This document shows, piece after piece, positions 34,288 to 43,660 of a stretch of 64,000 nt of DNA (the first letter of the stretch is position 1; the number at the start of each line of letters is the position of its first letter). The DNA comes from Yoonia sp. BS5-3 (lineage in GTDB: Bacteria; Pseudomonadota; Alphaproteobacteria; Rhodobacterales; Rhodobacteraceae), in the NCBI RefSeq assembly GCF_038069655.2, contig NZ_CP150951.2, positions 1,948,001 through 2,012,000 on the forward strand, in the 5' to 3' direction. Position numbers and translations under genes: made by a program. Under the pieces are notes generated by a model that was not told the DNA's origin, made no database searches, and saw only the letters and a program-made list of their open reading frames with translations.

Positions 34288-36885
34288 TTAGCTTGCCTTC
34301 TTCTTTACTGCCGTCTTTTTCGCGGGGGCCTTTTTCTTGGCGGTCGGTTTCTTTTTCGCAGGCTTCTTTTTGCCAGACTTGGCCGCGCGTTCATCAATCA
34401 GATCGACAGCCTGGGCCATGGTCAAATCGCTAGGCTCAATCGTGTCGGGGATTGTCGCGTTGATCTTTTCCCACTTCACATAAGGCCCGTATTTGCCGTC
34501 AAAGATATTAACCGGGCCGCCCGCCTCGGGGTGCTCGCCCAATTCGCGGATCGGGGTGGCCGCAGCGCCGCGCCCGCGCCGAGAGGCTACTTTTTCGGCC
34601 AAAAGCTGGACCGCGTGGTTCATGCCTACGGTCCAAACATCTTCAATCGTCGGCAGGTTCGCGTTCGTCCCGCCCTTGAATGATGTGTTTTCGGCATGTT
34701 TCAGATACGGCCCGTACCGGCCCAGATTGGCCCAGACATTTACGCCGTCCTCGGGGTGTTGACCGATGAGGCGGGGCAATTCCAGTAGGCGCAGCGCTTC
34801 TGGCAGACCGATTTCTTCGGGGTTCCAGCCTTCTGGCACACCCGTCCGCGGTGGCTTTTTATTGTCTTCGGTCACCTGCCCGCGTTGCACATAAGGGCCA
34901 AATCGCCCCTTGAAGACACGGATTTCATCGCCCTGATCTTCGCCCAGCAGTTTTCCATCAGGTGGGATGGCCGAAGCTTCGGCTTCGGGGTCCGGCGGAC
35001 CGAAGGGCCGGGTATAACGGCATTCAGGATAGTTTGAGCAACCGATAAATGCCCCGCCAGAGCGCGCCGTCCGCATAGACAGGCGGCCAGTCCCGCAGTT
35101 GGTACACAGACGCGGATCGGTTCCATCCTCATTGGGGGGGAACAGATGCGGCTCTAGCACCTCATTGATCTTTTCCAGCACCTCAGTGATGCGCAGATCG
35201 GCGGTTTCGGCAACCGCTGCCGAGAAGTCACGCCAGAACTGGCCGAGCACTTGTTTATAGTCCGCATCGCCCGCGCTGACCTCATCAAGCTGGTTTTCCA
35301 GATCTGCAGTAAAGTCATAGCCGACATATTTGCGGAAATAGTTCGACAGGAACGCCGTAACCAAACGGCCTTTGTCCTGCGGGATCAGACGGTTTTTGTC
35401 TTTCTCCACATAGCCGCGATCCTGAATGGTCGTCACGATTGAAGCATAGGTCGATGGGCGGCCAATCCCCAGCTCTTCCATACGTTTGACCAGTGTGGCC
35501 TCGGTATAGCGGGGCGGGGGCTGGGTGAAATGCTGTTCAGGGTCGACCTTGGTCTTCGCGGCCGCTTCACCTTCGACGAGCTGCGGCAGGCGCTTGCTAT
35601 CCTCATCCTCGCTGTCGTCTTTGCCTTCTTCATAGATGGCGATGAAACCGTCAAAGACCATCACCTGACCATTGGCACGCAAGATCACCTGTTCATCCGC
35701 GCTGGTCAGATCGACGACCGTGCGTTCCATTTTGGCGGCGGCCATCTGGCTGGCCATGGTGCGTTTGTAGATCAGATCATAAAGCTTGCGCTGATCGGTA
35801 TCGACGATCTTGGCGCTGGCGGTGTCCACCATCATATCGGTGGGGCGGATACATTCGTGTGCCTCTTGGGCGTTTTTGGCTTTGTTTTTGTAGATGCGCG
35901 GGCTGTCGGGTAGATAGTTGTCGCCGAATTTGTCCTTGATCGCATCACGCGCACCGGTCACGGCCTCGGGGGCCATGTCGATCCCATCGGTCCGCATATA
36001 GGTGATCAAACCCGCTTCATAAAGGCGCTGGGCGACAGACATAGTCTGTTTGGCCCCCATGCCGAACTTGCGGCTGGCCTCTTGCTGCAGGGTCGAGGTC
36101 ATGAAGGGTGGCGAGGGGTTGCGGGTCGCGGGTTTCGCCTCAACCGATTTGACCACTAGATCACGCGAATTGATCGCCTGGACCGCCATTTCGGCCTGGG
36201 TTTCGTTGCCCAGATCAAATTTATCCAGCTTCTTGCCTGCCAGATGGGTCAGGCGTGCTTCGAATTCTTGACCGCGTGCGGATTTCAGCAGCGCCTTCAC
36301 CGTCCAATATTCTTGATTGCGGAAAGCTTCGATTTCCATCTCGCGTTCGACGATGATCCGCAGGCAAACCGATTGCACACGGCCTGCCGATTTCGCGCCG
36401 GGCAGTTTGCGCCACAGAACAGGGGACAGGTTGAAGCCGACCAGATAATCAAGCGCGCGGCGGGCCAGATAAGCCTCAACCAAAGGCTGATCGACCTGGC
36501 GGGGGTTTTGCATCGCGTCAGTGACAGCGGATTTTGTGATCGCGTTAAAGACCACGCGGCTGACGGGCGTATCCTTTTTGATGGCCTTGCGGGCAAGAAG
36601 GGCCTCGGTCAGGTGCCAGGATATTGCCTCGCCCTCGCGATCGGGGTCGGTGGCGAGGATCAGTTCGTTGTCATTTTTCAGCGCATCAACAATGGCTTTG
36701 ATATGCTTTTTGCTATCGCTTGCGACTTCCCATTTCATGTCGAAATCGTCGTCTGGCAGCACGGACCCGTCCTTTGGCGGCAGATCACGGACATGCCCGT
36801 AGGACGCCAGAACCGTATAGTCCTTACCCAGATAGGTGTTTATTTTCTTGGCCTTAGCTGGGGATTCAACGACGACAACTGGCAT
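34288..36885 (-). CDS. topA: DNA topoisomerase I
   Basis: A type IA topoisomerase (865 residues) that relaxes negative supercoils. It has an N-terminal TOPRIM domain (VVVVESPAKAKKINTYLG; the metal site within LATDPDREGEAISWHL), the active-site tyrosine in GLITYMRTDGIDM, and a four-cysteine zinc finger near residues 590-615 (CTNCG…CSNYPEC). C-terminal repeats and a Lys/Ala-rich tail of ~30 residues complete it. AAAGGA precedes the ATG. It follows dprA on the same strand, a common alphaproteobacterial pair. Confidence 0.97.
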   Translation of the reverse strand: MPVVVVESPAKAKKINTYLGKDYTVLASYGHVRDLPPKDGSVLPDDDFDMKWEVASDSKKHIKAIVDALKNDNELILATDPDREGEAISWHLTEALLARKAIKKDTPVSRVVFNAITKSAVTDAMQNPRQVDQPLVEAYLARRALDYLVGFNLSPVLWRKLPGAKSAGRVQSVCLRIIVEREMEIEAFRNQEYWTVKALLKSARGQEFEARLTHLAGKKLDKFDLGNETQAEMAVQAINSRDLVVKSVEAKPATRNPSPPFMTSTLQQEASRKFGMGAKQTMSVAQRLYEAGLITYMRTDGIDMAPEAVTGARDAIKDKFGDNYLPDSPRIYKNKAKNAQEAHECIRPTDMMVDTASAKIVDTDQRKLYDLIYKRTMASQMAAAKMERTVVDLTSADEQVILRANGQVMVFDGFIAIYEEGKDDSEDEDSKRLPQLVEGEAAAKTKVDPEQHFTQPPPRYTEATLVKRMEELGIGRPSTYASIVTTIQDRGYVEKDKNRLIPQDKGRLVTAFLSNYFRKYVGYDFTADLENQLDEVSAGDADYKQVLGQFWRDFSAAVAETADLRITEVLEKINEVLEPHLFPPNEDGTDPRLCTNCGTGRLSMRTARSGGAFIGCSNYPECRYTRPFGPPDPEAEASAIPPDGKLLGEDQGDEIRVFKGRFGPYVQRGQVTEDNKKPPRTGVPEGWNPEEIGLPEALRLLELPRLIGQHPEDGVNVWANLGRYGPYLKHAENTSFKGGTNANLPTIEDVWTVGMNHAVQLLAEKVASRRGRGAAATPIRELGEHPEAGGPVNIFDGKYGPYVKWEKINATIPDTIEPSDLTMAQAVDLIDERAAKSGKKKPAKKKPTAKKKAPAKKTAVKKKAS

Positions 36886-36989
36886 GAGAGTCCTTTGTGA
36901 ACGCGGGGCTTGTATAAGTCGCGCAAGATGTGGCGAGCCTTATACGATTGTCAATGCGACGTTTTTTGATCATCGCACAAGGGGGAAAA

Positions 36990-38123
36990 TCAGCCAGTTT
37001 TCGCCAATAACCCACCGGCTTGCCGCGTGATTTTCCCATCAAGTTCCAAATCGACCAAGACGGGCGCGACACTTGTCGCTGGCGCGGCGATATCGCGCAA
37101 AAGCTGGTCTTCGGCAATTGGTGTGGGCCCCAAGCGCGATAGAATCATATTGTGTAACTTGGCAGTGTCCCGCAGTTTTGGCGCGGCTTTCGCAGGTGGT
37201 TTGAGGGGCAGTTCCGGTGCTGCGGTGTTGATCGCGCCGACGGCTTCAATCACGTCTTCTGCGTTGCGCACCAATGTTGCACCGTCCCGCAGCAGCATGT
37301 TGCAACCGGCCGCCCGCGCATCGAATGGATGGCCGGGCACGGCCAGTACGTCGCGGGCTTGATCAAGGGCGTTGCGCGCTGTGATCAAACTGCCTGATTT
37401 TGCGGCCGCTTCCACGACAACCACCGCGCGCGCCAGGCCCGAGATAATCCGGTTACGCATTGGAAAATGGCGTGCCTGCGGTTGCAGCCCCATCGGCATC
37501 TCGGAAACGATGAGCCCCTTTTGTTTGATTTTGTTAGATAATTCTGCGTTCTCGGCGGGGTAGATCACATCGACACCCCCAGCCAGAACCGCAATCGTAC
37601 CACCCTCTAATGCGCCGTGATGGGCGGCGGTGTCGATGCCGCGGGCGAGGCCGGAGACGACGGTGAAACCTGCCGCTGCCAGGTCTGTCGCCAGGCGTTT
37701 GGCCATGCGCGTTCCAAGCGAGGATGCGTTCCGTGCCCCGACCAGCGCGATCATGGGGCGGCCTAATAATGCGGTTTGTCCCAAGCACCACAAAAGCGGA
37801 GGGGCGTCAGCGAGGTCGGCCAGCCCCGCAGGGTAGTCGGGCGTGCCATGTATCAGCAAGCGCGCGCCCGCCGATTTTGCGGCTGCCAATTCGGCTTTTA
37901 CCACACCGATCGGGCAGATTTCATAGCCCGACACACCTGCTGATTTTGCGATTTCTGGTAGTACTTTCAAGGCGTTGTGGGCACTGCCGTGTTCAGCCAA
38001 AAGCCGATGATACGTCGCCACACCAACCCGGCGAGAGCGCAATAGGCGGAGCCGGTTGACCGTGTCGTCTTCCGTGGTGGGTAGGAGTGGGGGGTGAGTG
38101 GAAGAGGTGTGTTTTCCAGTCAT
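36990..38123 (-). CDS. dprA: DNA-processing protein DprA
   Basis: DprA protects incoming single-stranded DNA and loads RecA in natural transformation. The 377-residue protein has an N-terminal SAM-like region, the Rossmann-type core (VGARNASSLGTRMAKRLA, VVSGLARGIDTAAHHGAL, VLAGGVDVIYPAEN, MRNRIISGLA) and a C-terminal winged-helix domain (about 315-375). GGAG lies 8 nt before the ATG. It is co-directional with topA, 104 bp apart. Confidence 0.96.
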   Translation of the reverse strand: MTGKHTSSTHPPLLPTTEDDTVNRLRLLRSRRVGVATYHRLLAEHGSAHNALKVLPEIAKSAGVSGYEICPIGVVKAELAAAKSAGARLLIHGTPDYPAGLADLADAPPLLWCLGQTALLGRPMIALVGARNASSLGTRMAKRLATDLAAAGFTVVSGLARGIDTAAHHGALEGGTIAVLAGGVDVIYPAENAELSNKIKQKGLIVSEMPMGLQPQARHFPMRNRIISGLARAVVVVEAAAKSGSLITARNALDQARDVLAVPGHPFDARAAGCNMLLRDGATLVRNAEDVIEAVGAINTAAPELPLKPPAKAAPKLRDTAKLHNMILSRLGPTPIAEDQLLRDIAAPATSVAPVLVDLELDGKITRQAGGLLAKTG

Positions 38124-38551
38124 CCTTTAGCTCCGCCATATTGCCTGAACAGAGGTAATTTGTCGGGGTTAACGAGGTATGAAGAAAGTTCCCGTCATTT
38201 GTCGAAAAAATGGGTGTTGATCATTAAACCTATGATTTTAGGAAAAACTTCGCATATGCATCGCGTACAGAAGCTGTACAGAACCTGTATGTACAGAGTC
38301 TCTGCCTCCCCCATAAATAGCGGGGTCGCTGCGCGGTGTTCGAACGATGCGTCGAATCGGAGATTGGAATGCGACCCTAAGTGTTCGCGCGGCTGTTTCG
38401 GTTCGGTTCGTAATTTCGTGACCAGTGCCAGATTTTTTGTGCCGCTTAACGAATGTCTGGTTCGAGCCCATCTCGACGGATGCCTTGCCCCGCACGAACG
38501 TCCGGTTCGAACAGGATGGCACATCCTCCAATAAGCTTCTAATCTGAAATT
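38124..38551. other. 428-bp intergenic region with degenerate repeats
   Basis: Between divergent dprA and the phosphatase gene. It contains three close TGTACAG-like motifs (about 38268-38310) and a pair of related sequences, CGAATGTCTGGTTCGAGC and CGAACGTCCGGTTCGAAC (about 38450 and 38496). The latter recall degenerate 'GAACGTCCGGTT' repeats that I associate with intergenic DNA of roseobacters. I see no gene. Confidence 0.5.
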
Positions 38552-39265
38552 ATGGACAAAGTCATTTACGCTATCGGCGACGTACATGGTCGGGACGACC
38601 TACTAGGTGAGTTGCACGAGCACATTTGTAACCACCACGAACTGATGCATTCTGGCCGAGATGCCGAATTGATCCACATAGGAGATTACATCGACGGTGG
38701 CGCACAGAGCCGCGAAGTCGTTGACCGGCTTATGGCAGGCCTGCGCGGTTTTCGGACTACATGTCTTCTTGGAAATCACGAAGCGATGCTGCTGGAATGC
38801 TTGGCCACCGATAATCGACAAGCTTGGTACACATGGCTTTCAAATGGTGGTGAAGAAACCGTTGCATCATTTGGCATGTCTCTCCGTTTTGGCGGGTACG
38901 ATCCTGATGAGCTTCTTGCGAGCTTAGGTGAAGAAAGAGTTGCTTGGCTTAGATCGTTGCCACTTTCCAGAAGTGTCGCGCCATATTTCTTTGTTCACGC
39001 TGGAATTGTTCCGGGCGTACCAATTGATGAACAAGAACCCAAAGATATGCTTTGGATTAGATCACGCTTCCTAGAGAGCGACGAAGATCATGGCTGCATA
39101 GTTGTGCATGGTCATACTCCGGGTGACGAACCTGTGGTTAAGGCCAATCGCATTTGCATCGATACTGGTGCAACGTCCAATGGTCTGTTGACCGCAGTTG
39201 TATTGGATGGGGCTGCTGCTCCGATCTTCTTACGCGCGGTCGGACGCCCCGGAAAAAACGGTTAG
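38552..39265 (+). CDS. PPP-family metallophosphoesterase (Ser/Thr phosphatase-like)
   Basis: A 237-residue calcineurin-type phosphoesterase with all metal-site motifs in order: GDVHGRDDLL (about 9-18), GDYIDGG (about 44-50), LGNHEAM, FFVHAGI and HGHTPGDE. It resembles bacterial PrpA/ApaH-like phosphatases; substrate unknown (phosphoprotein or dinucleotide polyphosphate). Codon use is more AT-rich than the neighbours and both flanks are repeat-like, so it may have been acquired recently. No clear ribosome site precedes the ATG. Confidence 0.9.
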   Translation: MDKVIYAIGDVHGRDDLLGELHEHICNHHELMHSGRDAELIHIGDYIDGGAQSREVVDRLMAGLRGFRTTCLLGNHEAMLLECLATDNRQAWYTWLSNGGEETVASFGMSLRFGGYDPDELLASLGEERVAWLRSLPLSRSVAPYFFVHAGIVPGVPIDEQEPKDMLWIRSRFLESDEDHGCIVVHGHTPGDEPVVKANRICIDTGATSNGLLTAVVLDGAAAPIFLRAVGRPGKNG

Positions 39266-39379
39266 TGTTGCCGAAACCGGCCATTGGCGCATTCGCAGCG
39301 AATTCACCCTTCGTCCGCATAACGCCTGTTCATTGGGAAACAGTTCCCAAAGCCGCTTTCAGCTATATTGGGTGCTGAT

Positions 39380-40801
39380 CTAAGCCGCCGCTCCGCCAAC
39401 TGTCAGCCCGCCGATCATCAGGCTGGGTTGTCCGACGCCCACTGGTACCCATTGCCCTGCTTTCCCGCAGTTCCCCATGCCCGGATCAAGTTCCATGTCG
39501 TTGCCGATCCCGCGGATTTGTTTGAGCGCGGTCGCCCCGTCCCCAATCAGCGTCGCCCCTTTGACAGGCGCCCCCACGATCCCGTTTTTGACCCGATATG
39601 CCTCGGTACAGCTGAAGACGAATTTGCCGTTGGTGATGTCGACCTGTCCGCCGCCAAAGCCCACGGCGTAGATCCCGTCTTTGAGGTCAGCCACCAAGCT
39701 TTCAGGGGCCGCATCGCCCGCCAGCATATAGGTGTTTGTCATCCGGGGCATGGGCGCGTGTGCGTAGCTTTCGCGTCTGCCGTTGCCTGTGGGGGCCACT
39801 CCCATCAGCCGCGCGTTTTGCCGGTCTTGCATGTAGCCCACCAGCACCCCGTCTTCGATCAGCGTGTTTTTGGCGCTGGGCGTGCCTTCGTCATCGACGG
39901 TGATAGACCCCCGTCTGTCGGGGATCGTCCCGTCATCGAGCACCGTCACCCCTTTGGCTGCGATTTGCTGCCCCATCAACCCTGCAAAAGCGGATGAGCC
40001 CTTGCGGTTGAAATCCCCTTCCAGCCCGTGCCCGATGGCTTCATGCAGCAAGATCCCGGGCCAGCCGGGCCCAAGCACCACATCCATCACGCCAGCGGGG
40101 GCTGCTTCGGCGTCAAGATTGACCAAGGCGATCCGTAGCGCTTCGCGGGTTGTGCTTTCCCAATTGTCCCGGCTGATCAGACCGATCAACCCGGCCCGTC
40201 CGCCGCCGCCCGCCGCGCCGCTTTCGCGTTTGCCGTTTTGTTCAACAATGACGCTGACATTGAGCCGCGACATCGGCCGCGTGTCGGTGACAAGCGTGCC
40301 TTCGGGGCGCAGGATCAGCACCTCTTGGTGGGATGCGGCCAATGTGGCGCTGACTTGGACAACCCGTTTGTCCAGCCCCCGTGCGAACGCGTCGATTTCC
40401 CGCAGCACGTCAACCTTGGCCGGAAAACTGGCCTGCAGCATTGGGTCTTCGTCACTATATAGTTTGCGATTTGTCCCCGCAGGTGCGGCCGCCATCGTGC
40501 CGCCCCCATCGCCAACCGCAAGCCGTGCTGTTGCCACCGCCCGCCGCAAGGCATGTTCATCGATTGTGGTTGAATGGGCGTAACCGGCGGTTTCCCCTTT
40601 CACCGCCCGCAGGCCGAACCCTTCGGAGGCATCGAAACTGGCGGTCTTAACCCGACCGTCATCAAATGACAGTACCTCGGATTTGCGCCGTTCGAGAAAG
40701 AGCTCGCCGTCATCGGCGCCGGCGGTTGCTTCGTTCAGTAGCCGAAGGGCGGTTTGCTGATCGAGATTGGTTTCAAACGGGCGGAATGGATCAGCGGACA
40801 T
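39380..40801 (-). CDS. tldD: Metalloprotease TldD
   Basis: TldD, with TldE/PmbA, is a zinc protease that trims peptides, including antibiotic precursors and gyrase-toxin intermediates. The 473-residue protein shows the family zinc motif HEAIGHGLEGD (about 255-265), the RMTNTYMLAGD segment and the C-terminal GQPSLMIGGLTVGG. AAGGA lies 8 nt before the start. No tldE/pmbA gene is in the window. It is divergent from ctaC. Confidence 0.96.
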   Translation of the reverse strand: MSADPFRPFETNLDQQTALRLLNEATAGADDGELFLERRKSEVLSFDDGRVKTASFDASEGFGLRAVKGETAGYAHSTTIDEHALRRAVATARLAVGDGGGTMAAAPAGTNRKLYSDEDPMLQASFPAKVDVLREIDAFARGLDKRVVQVSATLAASHQEVLILRPEGTLVTDTRPMSRLNVSVIVEQNGKRESGAAGGGGRAGLIGLISRDNWESTTREALRIALVNLDAEAAPAGVMDVVLGPGWPGILLHEAIGHGLEGDFNRKGSSAFAGLMGQQIAAKGVTVLDDGTIPDRRGSITVDDEGTPSAKNTLIEDGVLVGYMQDRQNARLMGVAPTGNGRRESYAHAPMPRMTNTYMLAGDAAPESLVADLKDGIYAVGFGGGQVDITNGKFVFSCTEAYRVKNGIVGAPVKGATLIGDGATALKQIRGIGNDMELDPGMGNCGKAGQWVPVGVGQPSLMIGGLTVGGAAA

Positions 40802-40982
40802 TCATTTTTCCTTTGCAGGGGGCAGTTTCAGGGCAAAAGCGCCGTTTTGACGCAACACCGGTTCTTGAGTTGTTCATCAAGATATGGGACATGACCCTGC
40901 GAATACAACGGGATTCCGTCTTGTGGGCGAGCCCTTTGCAGTAAAGAATCGCCCCCTGGGTGTAACGAAGTTAGGGTATATT

Positions 40983-41804
40983 ATGGGACTGAAACGCATC
41001 GCGACCTCATTTTGGGCAGCTGCTGGTCTGATTCTTGCGGGCGTGCCTGCCCGCGCGCAGGATATCGTTGGTCAGGACCTGGAAATCGTCGGACGCCCTG
41101 TTGATGGCGCCACCGGCTTTCAGCCCGCCGCCACCGAATTGGCCCGCGATGTGCAGTGGTTGGACAATTTGCTGCTGATTATCATCACCGTGATTTCCCT
41201 GTTTGTGACTGGTCTGCTGGCCTGGGTTGTCATTCGCTACAACCAAAAGCGTCAGCCTGTGCCCGCCACATTTACCCATAACTCGCCCCTTGAGGTCGCC
41301 TGGACTGTTGTCCCGATTATCATTCTGGTCTTTATCGGTGCCTTTTCACTACCCGTTTTGTTTAAACAGCAAGAGATCCCCGAGGCTGATCTGACCATCA
41401 AGGTCACCGGTTATCAGTGGTATTGGGGCTATGAGTATGTTGACGAGGGTGTCGAATTCGAAAGTTATATGCTCGGCCGTGACGAGCTGGAAGAATATGG
41501 TTACAGCCAGGATGAATATCTGCTGGCCACAGATACAGCCGTCATCGTGCCTGTCGGCGCTGTTGTTGTCATGGATGTCACTGCTGCTGACGTGATCCAT
41601 TCCTGGACCATTCCTGCCTTTGGCGTGAAACAAGACGCCGTGCCCGGCCGTTTGGCCCAGTTGTGGTTCGCCGCCGAGCGTGAAGGGATATACTTTGGTC
41701 AATGCTCTGAGCTGTGCGGTAAGGATCATGCTTATATGCCGATCACGGTCAAAGTCGTCAGCCAAGAGGTCTATGACGATTGGTTGGCTGAGGCGACCTC
41801 TTAA
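40983..41804 (+). CDS. ctaC: Cytochrome c oxidase subunit II
   Basis: CtaC/CoxB carries the CuA centre that accepts electrons from cytochrome c. The 273-residue precursor has a signal peptide (to about residue 26, ARA-Q), two membrane helices (about 60-85 and 102-122) and a cupredoxin domain. Its CuA ligand cluster is [13 protein letters not shown], plus the upstream His in [11 protein letters not shown]. The ATG at 40983 gives the correct precursor; the frame is open to 40884. It leads the ctaC–ctaB–ctaG–ctaE cluster. Confidence 0.96.
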   Translation: MGLKRIATSFWAAAGLILAGVPARAQDIVGQDLEIVGRPVDGATGFQPAATELARDVQWLDNLLLIIITVISLFVTGLLAWVVIRYNQKRQPVPATFTHNSPLEVAWTVVPIIILVFIGAFSLPVLFKQQEIPEADLTIKVTGYQWYWGYEYVDEGVEFESYMLGRDELEEYGYSQDEYLLATDTAVIVPVGAVVVMDVTAADVIHSWTIPAFGVKQDAVPGRLAQLWFAAEREGIYFGQCSELCGKDHAYMPITVKVVSQEVYDDWLAEATS

Positions 41805-41811
41805 CGCGCCG

Positions 41812-41831
41812 ATGGGTTGAAAACCCATTTT
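41812..41831 (+). terminator. Hairpin with T tract after ctaC
   Basis: ATGGGTT-gaa-AACCCAT stem followed by TTTT, 8 nt after the ctaC stop. It could be a partial terminator separating the structural subunit from ctaB. It also belongs to the same hairpin family as 72-86 and 44480-44501. Confidence 0.5.
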
Positions 41832-41886
41832 GCAACCTAACTGAAACAAAGGCTGGGTATACGCCCATCTGATGTAAGGGACTGGG

Positions 41887-42819
41887 ATGACGGATTTTAC
41901 CGCCATAGACACACCACATGAGGCCGGGATGGGCGATTATTTCGCCCTGCTGAAACCCCGGGTGATGTCGCTGGTGGTTTTCACCGCACTTGTTGGTCTT
42001 TTGGTTGCCCCTGTCCCGGTGCATCCGTTTGTGGGCTTTGTTGGTATTCTTTGTATCGCCGTTGGGGCGGGTGCCTCGGGCGCTTTGAACATGTGGTGGG
42101 ATGCCGACATTGACGCCAAGATGAAGCGGACCGAGGGGCGCCCGATCCCGTCTGGCCGGGTGCAACCGGGTGAGGCGCTGGGCATCGGTCTAGCCCTTTC
42201 AGGTTTTTCGGTCATTCTTTTGGCGCTGGCCACCAACTTCTTTGCCGCTTTCCTGCTGGCCTTTACGATCTTCTTTTACGCTGTCGTCTATTCGATGTGG
42301 CTGAAGCGGGCGACGCCGCAGAATATCGTCATCGGCGGTGCGGCTGGCGCATTTCCCCCAATGGTTGGCTGGGCCATTGCGACCGGCGGCGCCAGCATTG
42401 AAAGCGTGCTGATGTTCGGCCTGATTTTCATGTGGACGCCGCCCCATTTCTGGGCGCTCGCCCTTTTTGTAAAGTCCGACTATGGCAATGCGGGCGTGCC
42501 GATGCTGACCGAGACCCATGGCCGCGACGCGACCCGTACCCATATTTTGGTCTATACAATTCTGCTGCTGCCCGTGGCGATCGGGCTTGCCTTTACCAGC
42601 ATTGGCGGCCCGATTTATCTGGCTGTCGCTGTGCTGATGAATGCCTGGTTCCTGAAAGGCGCCTACGACATCTGGCGCCGCGACGATGCGGCCTCTGAGG
42701 CCGATCGTCACAAAGTCGAAATTAACGTCTTCAAAGTCTCGCTATACTATTTGTTTGCCCATTTCTGTGCATTGCTGCTGGAAGCGGCCCTGCGTCTTTA
42801 TGGGCTAGGGGGCTGGTAA
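41887..42819 (+). CDS. ctaB: Protohaem IX farnesyltransferase (haem O synthase)
   Basis: CtaB/CyoE attaches a farnesyl group to haem b to make haem O, the precursor of haem A for the oxidase. The 310-residue polytopic UbiA-family protein shows LKPRVMSLVVFTALVG near the N-terminus and the prenyl-diphosphate-binding NMWWDADIDAKMKRTEGRP. The second Asp-rich loop lies near KSDYGNAGVPM. Nine or so membrane helices are evident. It is directly followed by the small ORF. Confidence 0.96.
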   Translation: MTDFTAIDTPHEAGMGDYFALLKPRVMSLVVFTALVGLLVAPVPVHPFVGFVGILCIAVGAGASGALNMWWDADIDAKMKRTEGRPIPSGRVQPGEALGIGLALSGFSVILLALATNFFAAFLLAFTIFFYAVVYSMWLKRATPQNIVIGGAAGAFPPMVGWAIATGGASIESVLMFGLIFMWTPPHFWALALFVKSDYGNAGVPMLTETHGRDATRTHILVYTILLLPVAIGLAFTSIGGPIYLAVAVLMNAWFLKGAYDIWRRDDAASEADRHKVEINVFKVSLYYLFAHFCALLLEAALRLYGLGGW

Positions 42820-43023
42820 ATGCCGATTGAGGTCGAACATGAGCTGCACACCCGCCGTAAAGGCCGGAATTATGGTGTTGGCCTGCTGTTGATCGGCTTT
42901 ATCGCGATTGTTTTTGGCCTGACAGTTGTCAAAGTATTGCAGCTTGGTGATGCTGGCCAGTTTGAACGAACCGACCATGTGCTGCGCCCGCAGCTGGTTC
43001 CAGAAGAAGAGGTGAGCGAATGA
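42820..43023 (+). CDS. Small membrane protein of the cta cluster (CoxF-like)
   Basis: A 67-residue protein with one transmembrane helix (about 20-41), a basic N-terminus (HTRRKGRN) and an acidic C-terminal tail. It begins at the base after the ctaB stop and its stop overlaps the ctaG start (ATGA). An equivalent small ORF sits between ctaB and ctaG in Paracoccus/Rhodobacter-type clusters and is often named coxF. I infer a role in oxidase assembly from this position; no motif shows a mechanism. Confidence 0.83.
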   Translation: MPIEVEHELHTRRKGRNYGVGLLLIGFIAIVFGLTVVKVLQLGDAGQFERTDHVLRPQLVPEEEVSE

Positions 43024-43634
43024 AAATTCTTCCCAATCTTCAAGGCCCCCAACGCACCGCCGCGCAGGCCGTTTGTGTTGTGATCTTCATGGGCGGGCTC
43101 GCCTGGGCCTCTGTCCCGTTTTACGATTGGTTCTGCCGGGTTACCGGTTTTGGCGGCGCGACCAACGTCGTCGATGCCGAAAGCGATGTGATTCTTGATC
43201 AGACCATCAAGATACGCTTTGATGCCTCGCTTGAGCGCGATATGCCGTGGAGCTTTCAGCCCGAGGTGCGCGAGATGGAAATTCGCATCGGCGAAACCGG
43301 TCTTGCCTTTTACGAGGCGCATAACCCGCTGGATGTCCCCATTGCCGGGCAGGCCGCCTATAACGTCACGCCGTATGAAGCCGGCGCATTTTTCGACAAG
43401 ATTGAGTGCTTTTGCTTTACCGAGCAGGTGCTGATGCCGGGCGAGACCGTCATGATGCCGGTCAGCTTTTTCGTCGATCCTGCGATCGTAGATGATCGCG
43501 AGGGCCAATATGTGCATACGATCACGCTAAGCTACACGTTCTACGAGATCGATTTACCCGAGGATGCAGTGCAGGCCGCGCTTGCCCCGGAAACTTTGAC
43601 ACCTGCGTCGCAAGACGCCATACACACGAACTGA
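43020..43634 (+). CDS. ctaG: Cytochrome c oxidase assembly protein CtaG/Cox11
   Basis: Cox11 delivers copper to the CuB site of subunit I. The 204-residue protein has one N-terminal membrane anchor (about 16-36), then a periplasmic immunoglobulin-like domain with the copper-binding motif CFCFTEQVLMPGE (about 132) and the PVSFFVDP segment. The start overlaps the preceding stop by 4 bp, indicating translational coupling. Confidence 0.96.
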   Translation: MKILPNLQGPQRTAAQAVCVVIFMGGLAWASVPFYDWFCRVTGFGGATNVVDAESDVILDQTIKIRFDASLERDMPWSFQPEVREMEIRIGETGLAFYEAHNPLDVPIAGQAAYNVTPYEAGAFFDKIECFCFTEQVLMPGETVMMPVSFFVDPAIVDDREGQYVHTITLSYTFYEIDLPEDAVQAALAPETLTPASQDAIHTN

Positions 43635-43660
43635 AGATCAGCCGATAGGGAACGCACCAG

